Assembly: GCA_955652655.1 (NCBI GenBank)
Contig: CATPCK010000053.1
Location: 1 to 5,697 of the forward strand
Origin: an uncultured Ktedonobacteraceae bacterium
Lineage (GTDB): Bacteria; Chloroflexota; Ktedonobacteria; Ktedonobacterales; Ktedonobacteraceae
Length of the DNA: 5,697 nucleotides
Direction: 5' to 3'
Made by a program: the position numbers and the translations under genes. The notes beneath the pieces were generated by a model. The model did no database searches. It was not told the origin of the DNA and saw nothing but the letters and a program-made list of their open reading frames with translations. Each line of letters begins with the position of its first letter. Position 1 is the first letter of the stretch. Below, in pieces: positions 1 to 5,179 of this stretch.

Positions 1-1
1 A

Positions 2-649
2 AAACCTGAAGAAGGGGTGCTGGCAATAAAACCGGCCAATATGACCTGTGAGGAAGCCGCCGCCGTTCCTGTTGGGGGACTTGAAGCATTGCATTTTCTT
101 AGAAAAGGAAATATCCAGAGCGGACAAAAGGTTTTGATTAATGGTGCGGGTGGAAGTATAGGTACGTTTGCGGTACAGCTTGCCAAATCATTCGGGGCTG
201 AAGTGACTGGCGTGGACAGCACGGGGAAATTGGACATGCTGCGCTCGATAGGTGCAGACCAGGTCATTGATTACACTCAAGAAGATTTCACCAAAAGCGG
301 TGAGACCTATGATGTGATTTTTGACGTGGTAGGCAAGACTTCGTTTTCACATAGTGTAAGATCGCTAAAGCAAAGTGGACGCTATCTTTTAGCTAACGCT
401 GGGCTGTCACTGATGGTTCGAGGGCTATGGACTTCAATGATAAGCAGCAAGAAAGTAATATTTGGGGCAGCAAGCGAAAAGACTGAAGATTTAATGTTCC
501 TCAAAGAGCTTATTGAGGCCGGAAACATAAAAGCGGTCATAGATAGACGCTATCCATTGGAACAGACTGCCGAGGCTCACAGGTATGTCGAAACAGGACA
601 CAAAAAGGGAAATGTCGTCATCACGGTGGAACAGAACAACCACACCTAG
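2..649 (+). CDS. NAD(P)-dependent zinc-independent alcohol dehydrogenase / quinone oxidoreductase, C-terminal part
   Basis: The frame is open from the first bases of the window, so the start and the N-terminal GroES-like domain (about 110 residues in this family) lie to the left; 215 codons are visible before the TAG at 647-649. Visible residues run from the end of the catalytic domain into a Rossmann fold: a glycine-rich nucleotide-binding motif GAGGSIGTFAVQLAK, then GAEVTGVDSTGKLDMLRSIG and GADQVIDY, the usual signature of MDR quinone oxidoreductase-like enzymes. The C-terminus (YVETGHKKGNVVITV) is the normal family ending, so the gene is complete on this side. Cytosolic reduction of quinones, enones or aldehydes with NAD(P)H is the family role; the substrate cannot be told. 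No structural-zinc cysteine cluster is visible in the part present. Base composition looks lower in GC than the rest of the window, which could mean a different origin. No neighbour shares its strand within 3 kb. Confidence 0.9.
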   Translation, partial: KPEEGVLAIKPANMTCEEAAAVPVGGLEALHFLRKGNIQSGQKVLINGAGGSIGTFAVQLAKSFGAEVTGVDSTGKLDMLRSIGADQVIDYTQEDFTKSGETYDVIFDVVGKTSFSHSVRSLKQSGRYLLANAGLSLMVRGLWTSMISSKKVIFGAASEKTEDLMFLKELIEAGNIKAVIDRRYPLEQTAEAHRYVETGHKKGNVVITVEQNNHT

Positions 650-733
650 TGACACTCACGTCAGTGAAACGGCCAGACTCACATTGAATCGGCAGCGCTA
701 GCCTCTTCCGCCATGGAAAAAGCGAAAAGATAG

Positions 734-755
734 GGGTTCTCAGACTGGTTTGGTG
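734..755 (+). repeat. Putative ISL3 terminal inverted repeat, transposase-distal end
   Basis: Reading inward, the sequence starts GGGTTCTCAGACTGG and ends TTTGGTG. Against the reverse complement of 3427-3448 it matches at positions 1-7, 10-12, 16-17 and 19-22. The 7-base identical tip and the shared GGTG inner block make chance unlikely but not excluded, because it was found by looking for a partner to the other end. Confidence 0.45.
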
Positions 756-827
756 GAGACGGTTGCTGTGAAGACAGGCCCGCTCATCATAGGCAAACAA
801 TCTCGCTAGCCCGTTGATGCCTCATGC

Positions 828-1598
828 CTAAAATGGAATGCGCTCTTGCGAGATGATCTGATATCCATGATCCTTCGCCCAGATGTTGAGCCCTTGCCAA
901 AGACGCTCACACGCTGTTCCTAACTGCTGCCCATCACGGAAGTCCCCCGTGAGGATGATCTGTCCCAGTTCGCGAAACCCATCGGGCAGGTCTGGCAAGG
1001 CCATCGCTTCCGAGATGACACGGGTTCCGGTGGTATAACACTGCCGGTTCGCTAACCCAATCACCATGGCAACAGCCTGGACAAGCTTCAGCACGAGGGT
1101 GGGAAGCGCAGTTGGGATTCCTAATGCCTGGGCATTGCGGATTTTGCCGATACATTCGAACACATCATCCACCAGCAGGTTTTCGATGGCCTCTCGAAAC
1201 AGCGGTTCAGGACTGGCCTGGGCGATGGTGCGGATCTCTGCAAAAAAGTGTTCGGGGTCGTCGAGGGGAAGGACGGTTTGGAACGCACTGTGGGTGAGTG
1301 GCCATCGGCCATCGACACGTGCAGCCCGCTCACGCAGCGTCTGCTTGCCATAGAGATCTACTTCTGCCTTCCACTTTGCCGTACACCATTCATAGCGCTG
1401 CTCATAATGGTCGGTCCGCAGCACCCCAAACAGTTCGATATCAGAATAGGGGCCATCTTCCTCTCGTGCCAGCGAGCCATAGAGGCCAATCGCGAGCACC
1501 TCCGGGTGAAAACGCTCCTTCACCCGTTCAGCAATCTCGTGGGCGATGGTCAGCCGTTGTGTATGTGGCAGTGACTGGGGTCCCCAGGAAAGCGTCAT
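828..1598 (-). CDS. ANT(4')-like aminoglycoside (kanamycin) nucleotidyltransferase, 256 aa
   Basis: The predicted enzyme would transfer a nucleotide from NTP to the 4'-hydroxyl of aminoglycosides such as kanamycin, acting in the cytosol. The match to staphylococcal kanamycin nucleotidyltransferase, recalled from knowledge of that 253-aa protein, runs end to end. The nucleotidyltransferase core AIGLYGSLAREEDGPYSDIE (residues 36-55) carries metal ligands Asp53 and Glu55. WKAEVD supplies the third acidic ligand (Glu79). The block VFECIGKIRN holds the equivalents of the catalytic base Glu145 (here Glu148) and Lys149 (here Lys152). PLTH, IGL-x2-R-x-CYTT, DLP and the C-terminal RIPF are also kept. 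All offsets are a constant +3, so nothing essential is missing. The ATG at 1596-1598 is preceded by GGAGGAAA (1601-1608), a good ribosome site. It lies 53 bp downstream of the broken ISL3 transposase on the same strand. Actual resistance is not shown by sequence; a housekeeping or different-substrate nucleotidyltransferase is the alternative. Confidence 0.87.
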   Translation of the reverse strand: MTLSWGPQSLPHTQRLTIAHEIAERVKERFHPEVLAIGLYGSLAREEDGPYSDIELFGVLRTDHYEQRYEWCTAKWKAEVDLYGKQTLRERAARVDGRWPLTHSAFQTVLPLDDPEHFFAEIRTIAQASPEPLFREAIENLLVDDVFECIGKIRNAQALGIPTALPTLVLKLVQAVAMVIGLANRQCYTTGTRVISEAMALPDLPDGFRELGQIILTGDFRDGQQLGTACERLWQGLNIWAKDHGYQIISQERIPF

Positions 1599-1609
1599 GT
1601 TTTCCTCCG

Positions 1610-1621
1610 GGCGCGAGCGCC
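1610..1621 (-). promoter_or_regulatory. Small GC hairpin upstream of the nucleotidyltransferase ribosome site
   Basis: GGCGC-GA-GCGCC forms a 5-bp all-GC stem two bases from the Shine-Dalgarno GGAGG of the nucleotidyltransferase. The loop is only two bases, so the real fold would open a pair. It might affect translation; no function can be claimed. Confidence 0.25.
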
Positions 1622-1636
1622 TGTACGGTTTTACTC

Positions 1637-1666
1637 ACTCTACCATACCGCTTAGGCAGCTGGCAA
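1637..1666 (-). promoter_or_regulatory. Possible promoter for the nucleotidyltransferase
   Basis: On the minus strand TTGCCA (1661-1666) is followed after 18 bp by TAGAGT (1637-1642), about 38 bp before the ATG. The -35 overlaps the last codons of the transposase frame, so if real the IS coding end supplies part of the promoter. The -10 is only a fair match; read-through from the transposase promoter is an alternative. Confidence 0.3.
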
Positions 1667-2494
1667 GAAGCGGTGTTGCAAGTAGGAAAGCCCAGCTCGG
1701 CCATACGCTTCCCGTTTGATGAGTTTCAAGCGGTTAATGTGTCCTTCTACAGGTCCCGTACTGTAGGGAAGTGTGAGTCCAGCGAGAATCGCGGCTTTGT
1801 CTCGCTCGATGCTGCGGGCAAAAGGGAGGAATTGCCGAACCGAGGAGTCCCGTATGTCTTTGAGCCAACTCTCGAGTCCCTCACTGCTGTGGTCGCGAAT
1901 GAGATCCAGGAAGCGGTGAGTCAGCTCTCGTGCCTGCGCGAGAGTACCATCCATTTGTGTGATCTGATCCAGCTGTGCCTCGGCCTCTGGACGAAGCTCC
2001 CCTGGACGGGCCAGCATCCATCCGACGACCTTCCCTGGGGTCACATCTTCAAAAGGCGAGCGAGTGACTGACTCAAGCGAAGCAGGCAAACCCCGCTTGC
2101 GTGGATGCTCCCGCCGTGTGGCCAGACGCCGATACACACTGCGGCTCGATCCCGTGTAGCCTTTGGCCTTCAACTCCTCCCAAAGAACAGTGCCGTTGCG
2201 TTCGCCCGCATCCCAGCGTTCCCGCAGATAGCGCGTCGACCAATCGAGCGGGCTGCGGCGCGGTTTGCATGGCCCCGCATAGGGACCGTGCTTCTGTGCC
2301 AGCCAGTGCTGAATCGTGCGTTGCCCCACTCCCAGACGCTTGGCAATGACCCCTGTTGGAATCCCTGCCTCTTGGAGCGCGAGCATCTGTTGATACCGTG
2401 CTTCACCGACAGGCTGGCGGGGTCGACGTGCCGGAGGGAAAACGGGAAGAGGTTCAGCTGGCATCTCGGCTTCGCCCGCAGCTTTGGTCAGTTG

Positions 2495-2497
2495 TTA
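2495..2497 (-). other. In-frame TAA nonsense codon in the transposase
   Basis: The codon TAA follows ARW and precedes CAA CTG ACC AAA in the same frame. The next piece of transposase begins eleven codons later with no frame change. A single C-to-T change from CAA (Gln) would explain it. Confidence 0.85.
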
Positions 2498-2907
2498 CCA
2501 GCGAGCCGAAACGACTTTATCCAGGTGTTCGGTCAGATTTTTCGCTAAGTGCCACCGATCGGCCACGTGCGAGGCCTCGGGAAGAGCTTCTTTGATAGCC
2601 GCAGCGAACTCCTTGCTCCGATCTCGCGCCACGATGTTAATGGTTGGGTAGCGTTTCAGCCATTGGGTGACCGTCTGCTGTGAGCGATCGGGAAGCAGAG
2701 CAATCGGCTTCTTGCGTTCAAGATCCACGACAATGATTCCATAGCGGTGGCCTTTCTTCCACGCCCACTCGTCTATCCCAACCTTCGCTACTTCGCCTTC
2801 GCTGGGCAAGGGAAGCTGCAAGACGCGACGGATGATGGTTTTGGCGGTGGTGGGTATGCCAAGGGACGAGGCGATCCGCGCAGCATCGGCTCCATTGGTG
2901 GTCACTC

Positions 2908-2926
2908 CTAGTGGGTCAACTGGCAA
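2908..2926 (+). repeat. Left inverted repeat of the MITE-like insert
   Basis: CTAGTGGGTCAACTGGCAA, perfectly inverted at 2988-3006. The inner neighbours (TTGAGC against ATAGC) are only loosely similar, so the strict repeat stops here. Confidence 0.85.
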
Positions 2927-3005
2927 TTGAGCCGCGAATACTAATGGCTTGTCAAGCCCGGTGAGCACTTAATCAATAGCAAGCTATTTGCCAGTTGACC
3001 CACTA
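2909..3005. mobile_element. MITE-like palindrome-ended insert (93 bp plus TA duplication) inside the ISL3 transposase
   Basis: The ends are perfect inverted repeats: CTAGTGGGTCAACTGGCAA at 2908-2926 and its exact reverse complement at 2988-3006. The outer TA (2909-2910 and 3004-3005), or the whole CTAG, is the duplicated target. Removing 95 bp leaves CAATCA-CTAG-GAGTGACC on the minus strand, which rejoins the two transposase frames as LQSL-GVTTNGA with no other change; 95 is not a multiple of three, so the insert breaks the frame. No coding capacity. Target CTAG with TA duplicated fits IS630/Tc1-type transposition; a 4-bp CTAG fits the YTAR preference reported for IS701. Which family moved it cannot be decided here. 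Confidence 0.85.
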
Positions 3006-3006
3006 G
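2988..3006 (-). repeat. Right inverted repeat of the MITE-like insert
   Basis: TTGCCAGTTGACCCACTAG, the exact reverse complement of 2908-2926. The transposase reading frame from the zinc-finger side enters the insert here and meets a stop at 2941-2943. Confidence 0.85.
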
Positions 3007-3426
3007 TGATTGAAGAGCCTTGATGAGCCGATCGGTCATCCGGGCATAGCGCTGGATCACCTCTGGGAAGCGCTCGGCAAAGATCCGTTGGGAACAGGAT
3101 ACCTCACGGCAGATCCACTTGCGCACTCGTAACTTGAGCATGAGACATCGCCCGCCAAAAGCAACGTCGGCAATGGTGCGGGAGTATCGGCTATGGACCC
3201 GAGAGCCAGGCGTTCCACATCGTGGACAAGGAGCCGTTGGCGAGATGGCATGAAGATGGACAATGACTGTTTGCTCATGCAGTTCGATTCTATCAATGAC
3301 CAGCGTTGACGGAAAAGCAAAAACAGGGGAAAGATCGATGGAAATGCCTCCAGATAACTCACAATCGTTTGATTACTGCTATTCTATCACAAGAAATACT
3401 TCTCTGCCGAGATCGTCTAGCAGGCA

Positions 3427-3448
3427 CACCGAAAGTGTCCAAGAACCC
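3427..3448 (-). repeat. Putative ISL3 terminal inverted repeat, transposase-proximal end
   Basis: Read inward on the minus strand it begins GGGTTCTTGGACAC and continues TTTCGGTG. It lies 65 bp upstream of the likely transposase GTG, the usual position of an ISL3 end. The tip matches the partner at 734 for seven bases. TTGGAC within the tip could double as a -35 element of the transposase promoter, which is common in IS ends, but no convincing -10 follows. Confidence 0.5.
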
Positions 3449-3500
3449 GCATTCGTCTGAAAAAACGAAGTTTTATTAGTCAATCAACAAACATTCCCCT

Positions 3501-3551
3501 TGTGAGAACTGGACTGTTCGCAGCTCCACCGTGAACAGTCCAGTTCTCACA
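3501..3551. repeat. Perfect 19-bp inverted repeat with a 13-base loop
   Basis: TGTGAGAACTGGACTGTTC (3501-3519) is exactly inverted at 3533-3551. No run of T follows on either strand, so it is not a standard Rho-independent terminator. It sits outside the putative IS end and just upstream of a TATAAT (3553-3558) that lacks a -35. It may be a very short palindromic element or a remnant of transposon ends; see the findings for its resemblance to the MITE tips. Confidence 0.9.
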
Positions 3552-3595
3552 CTATAATACCGCTGAGCGACTTGTCGCGAAGCCGCAACCAAAAC

Positions 3596-3624
3596 TTGCC
3601 ACTTCTTAGGAAATCCCATATAAT
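3596..3624 (+). promoter_or_regulatory. Sigma-A/sigma-70 type promoter of the small gene - LLM operon
   Basis: TTGCCA (3596-3601), exactly 17 bp, then TATAAT (3619-3624). The -35 differs from TTGACA at one base and the -10 is consensus. Transcription would start near 3631, giving a leader of about 64 bases before the ATG at 3695. This is the strongest promoter by inspection in the window. Confidence 0.7.
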
Positions 3625-3647
3625 GTTATTCAGTTACTTTGGTACAT

Positions 3648-3670
3648 GGATAACATCGATATATTGTTCC
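3648..3670 (+). promoter_or_regulatory. Imperfect dyad in the operon leader, possible operator
   Basis: GGA(T)AACA and TGTTCC face each other around nine bases; the strict core is AACA-N9-TGTT with a one-base bulge outside it. It lies about 18-40 bases after the predicted transcription start, just ahead of a gene with ribbon-helix-helix-like shape. Autoregulation through it is speculative. Confidence 0.25.
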
Positions 3671-3684
3671 TGGTGATTGCCAAA

Positions 3685-3689
3685 GGGGG
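3685..3689 (+). promoter_or_regulatory. Ribosome binding site that fixes the start of the small gene
   Basis: AAAGGGGGT ends five bases before the ATG at 3695-3697. The in-frame TTG at 3677 lies upstream of this site and has nothing similar ahead of it, so the ATG is preferred. Confidence 0.7.
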
Positions 3690-3694
3690 TAAAC

Positions 3695-3991
3695 ATGAGC
3701 AAATCAGACAAAGACCTTGCAGTAGAACGAGTTCAAACCGGCATGAGAATGGAGAAGCGCATGGTTAAGGTACTAAAAGCTCTGGCTGAGTACCTGGATA
3801 TCTCGCTGGCCGACCTGCTTGAGGGCATTGTGCTCCACGCTTTTGAGGGTCAATCCCCTTTCAGCACACAGACCCTCCAGCAAATCGCCCGCCTCAAAGA
3901 GGTCTACGGTATGGATTACGGCCTGGAAGCCAGTCATCACTTGAAGGAAAGCTCACCTGCTCAGAAGGAGGGAGAGAGCGATGCGCTTTAG
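3695..3991 (+). CDS. Small ribbon-helix-helix-like protein, 98 aa
   Basis: Not a family I can name with certainty. The shape suggests a DNA-binding ribbon-helix-helix protein: a short possible strand (VQTGMRME, residues 13-20), a basic amphipathic helix (KRMVKVLKALAEYLD, 21-35), the turn IS, and a second helix (LADLLEGIVLHAF, 38-50), the strand-helix-helix order of CopG/Arc-like proteins. A third helical part follows (LQQIARLKEVYG, 61-72), then a charged tail with no predicted structure. No signal peptide or membrane segment. The start is the ATG after a GGGGG ribosome site. The last 11 bp overlap the start of the LLM oxidoreductase, and the LLM ribosome site lies inside this gene, so the two are translationally coupled. 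It may regulate its own operon, or be a partner of the oxidoreductase. It is not a toxin-antitoxin pair by context, because the partner is a full-size enzyme. Confidence 0.75.
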   Translation: MSKSDKDLAVERVQTGMRMEKRMVKVLKALAEYLDISLADLLEGIVLHAFEGQSPFSTQTLQQIARLKEVYGMDYGLEASHHLKESSPAQKEGESDAL

Positions 3992-4997
3992 CATATTCTC
4001 GGTATTGGATTATTACGACGGTGGCTCGGACACAATTGCTGATCTTTACAAGCAACTCCTTGATCAAATAGTCTATGCTGACCAACTCGGTTTTGATGCC
4101 TACTGGATCGGTGAACATCACGGGTATCTCACCCCGCACCATGCGCTGGTCTGTCCGAATCCAGCCATTCTGTTGACCGCTGCCGCCCAGCGTACCCGGC
4201 GCATTGGCCTGAACACAGCCGTTGCCAACCTGTCACTGCGCCATCCCTTGCTCATCGCCGAGGACTATGCTCTGGTCGACCTGCTCAGCAAGGGGCGATT
4301 GGGTCTGGGCATCGGACGAGGCACCTTCTCTCATGAGTACGCCGCCTTCGGGCAGAGTCCCGAAGAGAGCCGGGGCCGTTTCGAGGAAAGCTGGGAGATC
4401 ATCCAGCGAGCCTGGCGTGGGGAAACGGTAACGTTCGAGGGCCGCTACTATCACATTGATGGGGTGAAGATCAATGTGCTACCAGTGCAGAAGCCCATGC
4501 CACGCTATTGGTTCTCAGCCGTGAGTCGAGAGTCGTTTGCCATGCGAGGTCGCGCCGCTCAGCCCATCATAGGTCTGCCCCATCTGACAGCTGATAGCCT
4601 GCAAACGCTGGCACAATTGGTGGAAGACTATCACCAGCACTACCTGGCAGCAGGAGGTGATGCCAGGCAGTACGAACTCCCGCTCATCTTTTATACCTGC
4701 GTAGCCCCAACACGAGACGAGGCTCAGCAAGAGGGTCGAGTTGCCCTGCAGCGCTACCTTGTCCACCAGCACCACGATGCTGGTAGTCATATTCGTCACA
4801 AAATACATCAGCTTGAAGAACGCAACCAGCTGTTGTTTGGCACGCCAGGCGATCTGATCCACTTGATCAAGCAGTATCAAGCCAGCGTCGATAACAGGCA
4901 TTTCGTTTTCTGGCTCGACTTCGGTGGAATGAAGCCCAAGTCCATCGGCCGCACGATACAACTGTTGGCACAGGAAGTCATCCCTCATTTTAATTAA
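3981..4997 (+). CDS. LLM-class (bacterial luciferase-like) flavin-dependent oxidoreductase, 338 aa
   Basis: A TIM-barrel monooxygenase of the bacterial luciferase superfamily, using reduced FMN or F420. Visible hallmarks are an N-terminal first strand MRFSIFSVLDYYDGG, GFDAYWIGEHHG (residues 38-48), the central block RIGLNTAVANLSLRHPLLIAEDYALVD (74-100) followed by LLSKGRLGLGIGRG (101-114), the helix pattern RFEESWEIIQRAWRGE (133-148) with F-x-G-x-YY after it, and the C-terminal FGTPGDLIHLIKQY (286-299). Length is normal for the family and the reading frame is intact. ATG at 3981 has AAGGAGGG (3965-3972) eight bases upstream, within the preceding gene, and overlaps that gene's stop by 11 bp. 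Substrate and cofactor cannot be told from sequence; alkanal monooxygenase activity should not be assumed since the luxB partner is absent. The frame ends with TAA at 4995-4997. Confidence 0.9.
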   Translation: MRFSIFSVLDYYDGGSDTIADLYKQLLDQIVYADQLGFDAYWIGEHHGYLTPHHALVCPNPAILLTAAAQRTRRIGLNTAVANLSLRHPLLIAEDYALVDLLSKGRLGLGIGRGTFSHEYAAFGQSPEESRGRFEESWEIIQRAWRGETVTFEGRYYHIDGVKINVLPVQKPMPRYWFSAVSRESFAMRGRAAQPIIGLPHLTADSLQTLAQLVEDYHQHYLAAGGDARQYELPLIFYTCVAPTRDEAQQEGRVALQRYLVHQHHDAGSHIRHKIHQLEERNQLLFGTPGDLIHLIKQYQASVDNRHFVFWLDFGGMKPKSIGRTIQLLAQEVIPHFN

Positions 4998-5000
4998 TTT

Positions 5001-5037
5001 GTACTCTCTCCTTCAAGGTGCTATCATGAAGGAGTAC
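5001..5037 (+). terminator. Weak bulged hairpin after the LLM gene
   Basis: GTACTC and CTTCA (5001-5006 and 5011-5015) pair with TGAAGGAGTAC (5027-5037), leaving four unpaired bases on the left arm. It begins three bases after the LLM stop. No T-run follows, so a terminator role is only suggested by position; it could instead be a mRNA 3'-end stabiliser. Confidence 0.3.
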
Positions 5038-5139
5038 ATAAACATACTGAATGTGTCAGGAAGACCCTGATAATCGTGTTAACTACAAGAAGGTAGTGTA
5101 TCGTAACGAAAGATAGCAAGATAGACACACTATGCTAAA

Positions 5140-5166
5140 GGGAGCGCCTAGCGTGGCACTCCCACG
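5140..5166 (+). promoter_or_regulatory. Alternative hairpins just upstream of the transaldolase ribosome site
   Basis: GGGAG (5140-5144) can pair with CTCCC (5159-5163), or CGTGG (5152-5156) with CCACG (5162-5166). The two pairings exclude each other and end at the ribosome site GAGGAG. This could modulate initiation, but five-base stems are common by chance. No convincing promoter is seen in 4998-5179. Confidence 0.25.
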
Positions 5167-5179
5167 AGGAGAAATCAAC

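Larger units (their letters stand above)
1652..3362 (-). pseudogene. ISL3-family transposase, interrupted by a MITE-like insert, a nonsense codon and probably a frameshift
   Basis: Three collinear pieces make one DDE transposase. Codons 3094-3228 give the N-terminal zinc finger: CPRCG, then VHSRYSRTIAD, then W-x-C-x4-C (cysteines at 3217-3219, 3226-3228, 3109-3111 and 3094-3096). The middle piece has GIDEWAWKKGHRYG (first Asp at 2771-2773) and VARDRSKEF (second Asp at 2621-2623), then VADRWHLAKNL. A helix-turn-helix insertion (GIPTGVIAKRLGVGQRTIQ, about 2305-2365) follows, and then GPVEGHINRLKLIKREAYGR with the catalytic Glu at 1745-1747 and a normal C-terminus. Lesions: a 95-bp insert at 2909-3005 region; TAA at 2495-2497 where the frame continues unchanged (KVVSARW-stop-QLTKAAGEAEMPAE); and no usual start in the zinc-finger frame before a stop at 3373-3375, while the frame from GTG 3360-3362 (SYLEAFPSIFPLF) looks like the true N-terminus, joined by a lost base near 3315. 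Repaired, it would be about 538 aa. It cannot make active transposase. Confidence 0.9.
734..3448 (-). mobile_element. Putative decayed ISL3-family element carrying an aminoglycoside nucleotidyltransferase-like passenger
   Basis: The boundaries are proposed from two inward-facing imperfect ends at 734-755 and 3427-3448. Both start GGGTTCT and agree at 16 of 22 positions, and the GG(G/C)T(T/C)(T/C)T-type tip is typical of ISL3 elements. They enclose a broken ISL3 transposase (start about 86 bp inside the right end) and, behind it on the same strand, an intact ANT(4')-like gene whose stop lies 94 bp inside the left end. This spacing is what a two-gene IS would show, and passenger genes are known in some ISL3 members. 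Against it: the 8 bp outside the ends (AAAGATAG and GCATTCGT) do not match, although ISL3 elements normally make 8-bp duplications. The transposase part is certain; the outer limits and the inclusion of the nucleotidyltransferase are inference. The element would be about 2.7 kb, of which 95 bp is a later insertion. Confidence 0.5.
3363..3694. other. Non-coding interval between the transposase and the next operon
   Basis: No credible coding frame. From left to right it holds the transposase leader, the putative IS end (3427-3448), an AT-rich stretch, a 51-bp palindrome (3501-3551), a short 12-bp palindrome GCGACTTGTCGC (3567-3578), the promoter of the downstream operon (3596-3624) and its leader with an imperfect dyad (3648-3670). 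Confidence 0.7.

Noticed and set aside
1298..2071. A 257-codon open frame on the + strand across the nucleotidyltransferase start and transposase end
   Set aside because: It is antisense to two recognised genes, has low-complexity, Ser/Pro/Arg-rich sequence with no family resemblance and no ribosome site; a shadow of GC-rich coding on the other strand.
2495..2968. The middle transposase piece as an independent small gene starting inside the MITE
   Set aside because: The GTG start lies in the insert, without a ribosome site, and the piece has only two of the three catalytic acidic residues. It is a fragment.
3057..3362. A separate 101-codon gene on the minus strand
   Set aside because: Its first 17 residues look like the true transposase N-terminus, but the rest overlaps the zinc-finger coding region out of frame. 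It is treated as part of the broken transposase.
726..3456. 8-bp target duplication flanking the proposed ISL3 ends
   Set aside because: The flanks AAAGATAG and GCATTCGT do not match, and shifting the ends by a base or two does not help.
3501..3551. Rho-independent terminator
   Set aside because: No T-run after the stem on either strand and no gene ends close by.
3553..3558. TATAAT as a second promoter next to the palindrome
   Set aside because: No -35-like hexamer at 16-18 bp upstream; the sequence there is the palindrome arm.
4515..4988. Long minus-strand open frame inside the LLM gene
   Set aside because: Fully antisense to a clear LLM coding sequence, with no family resemblance.
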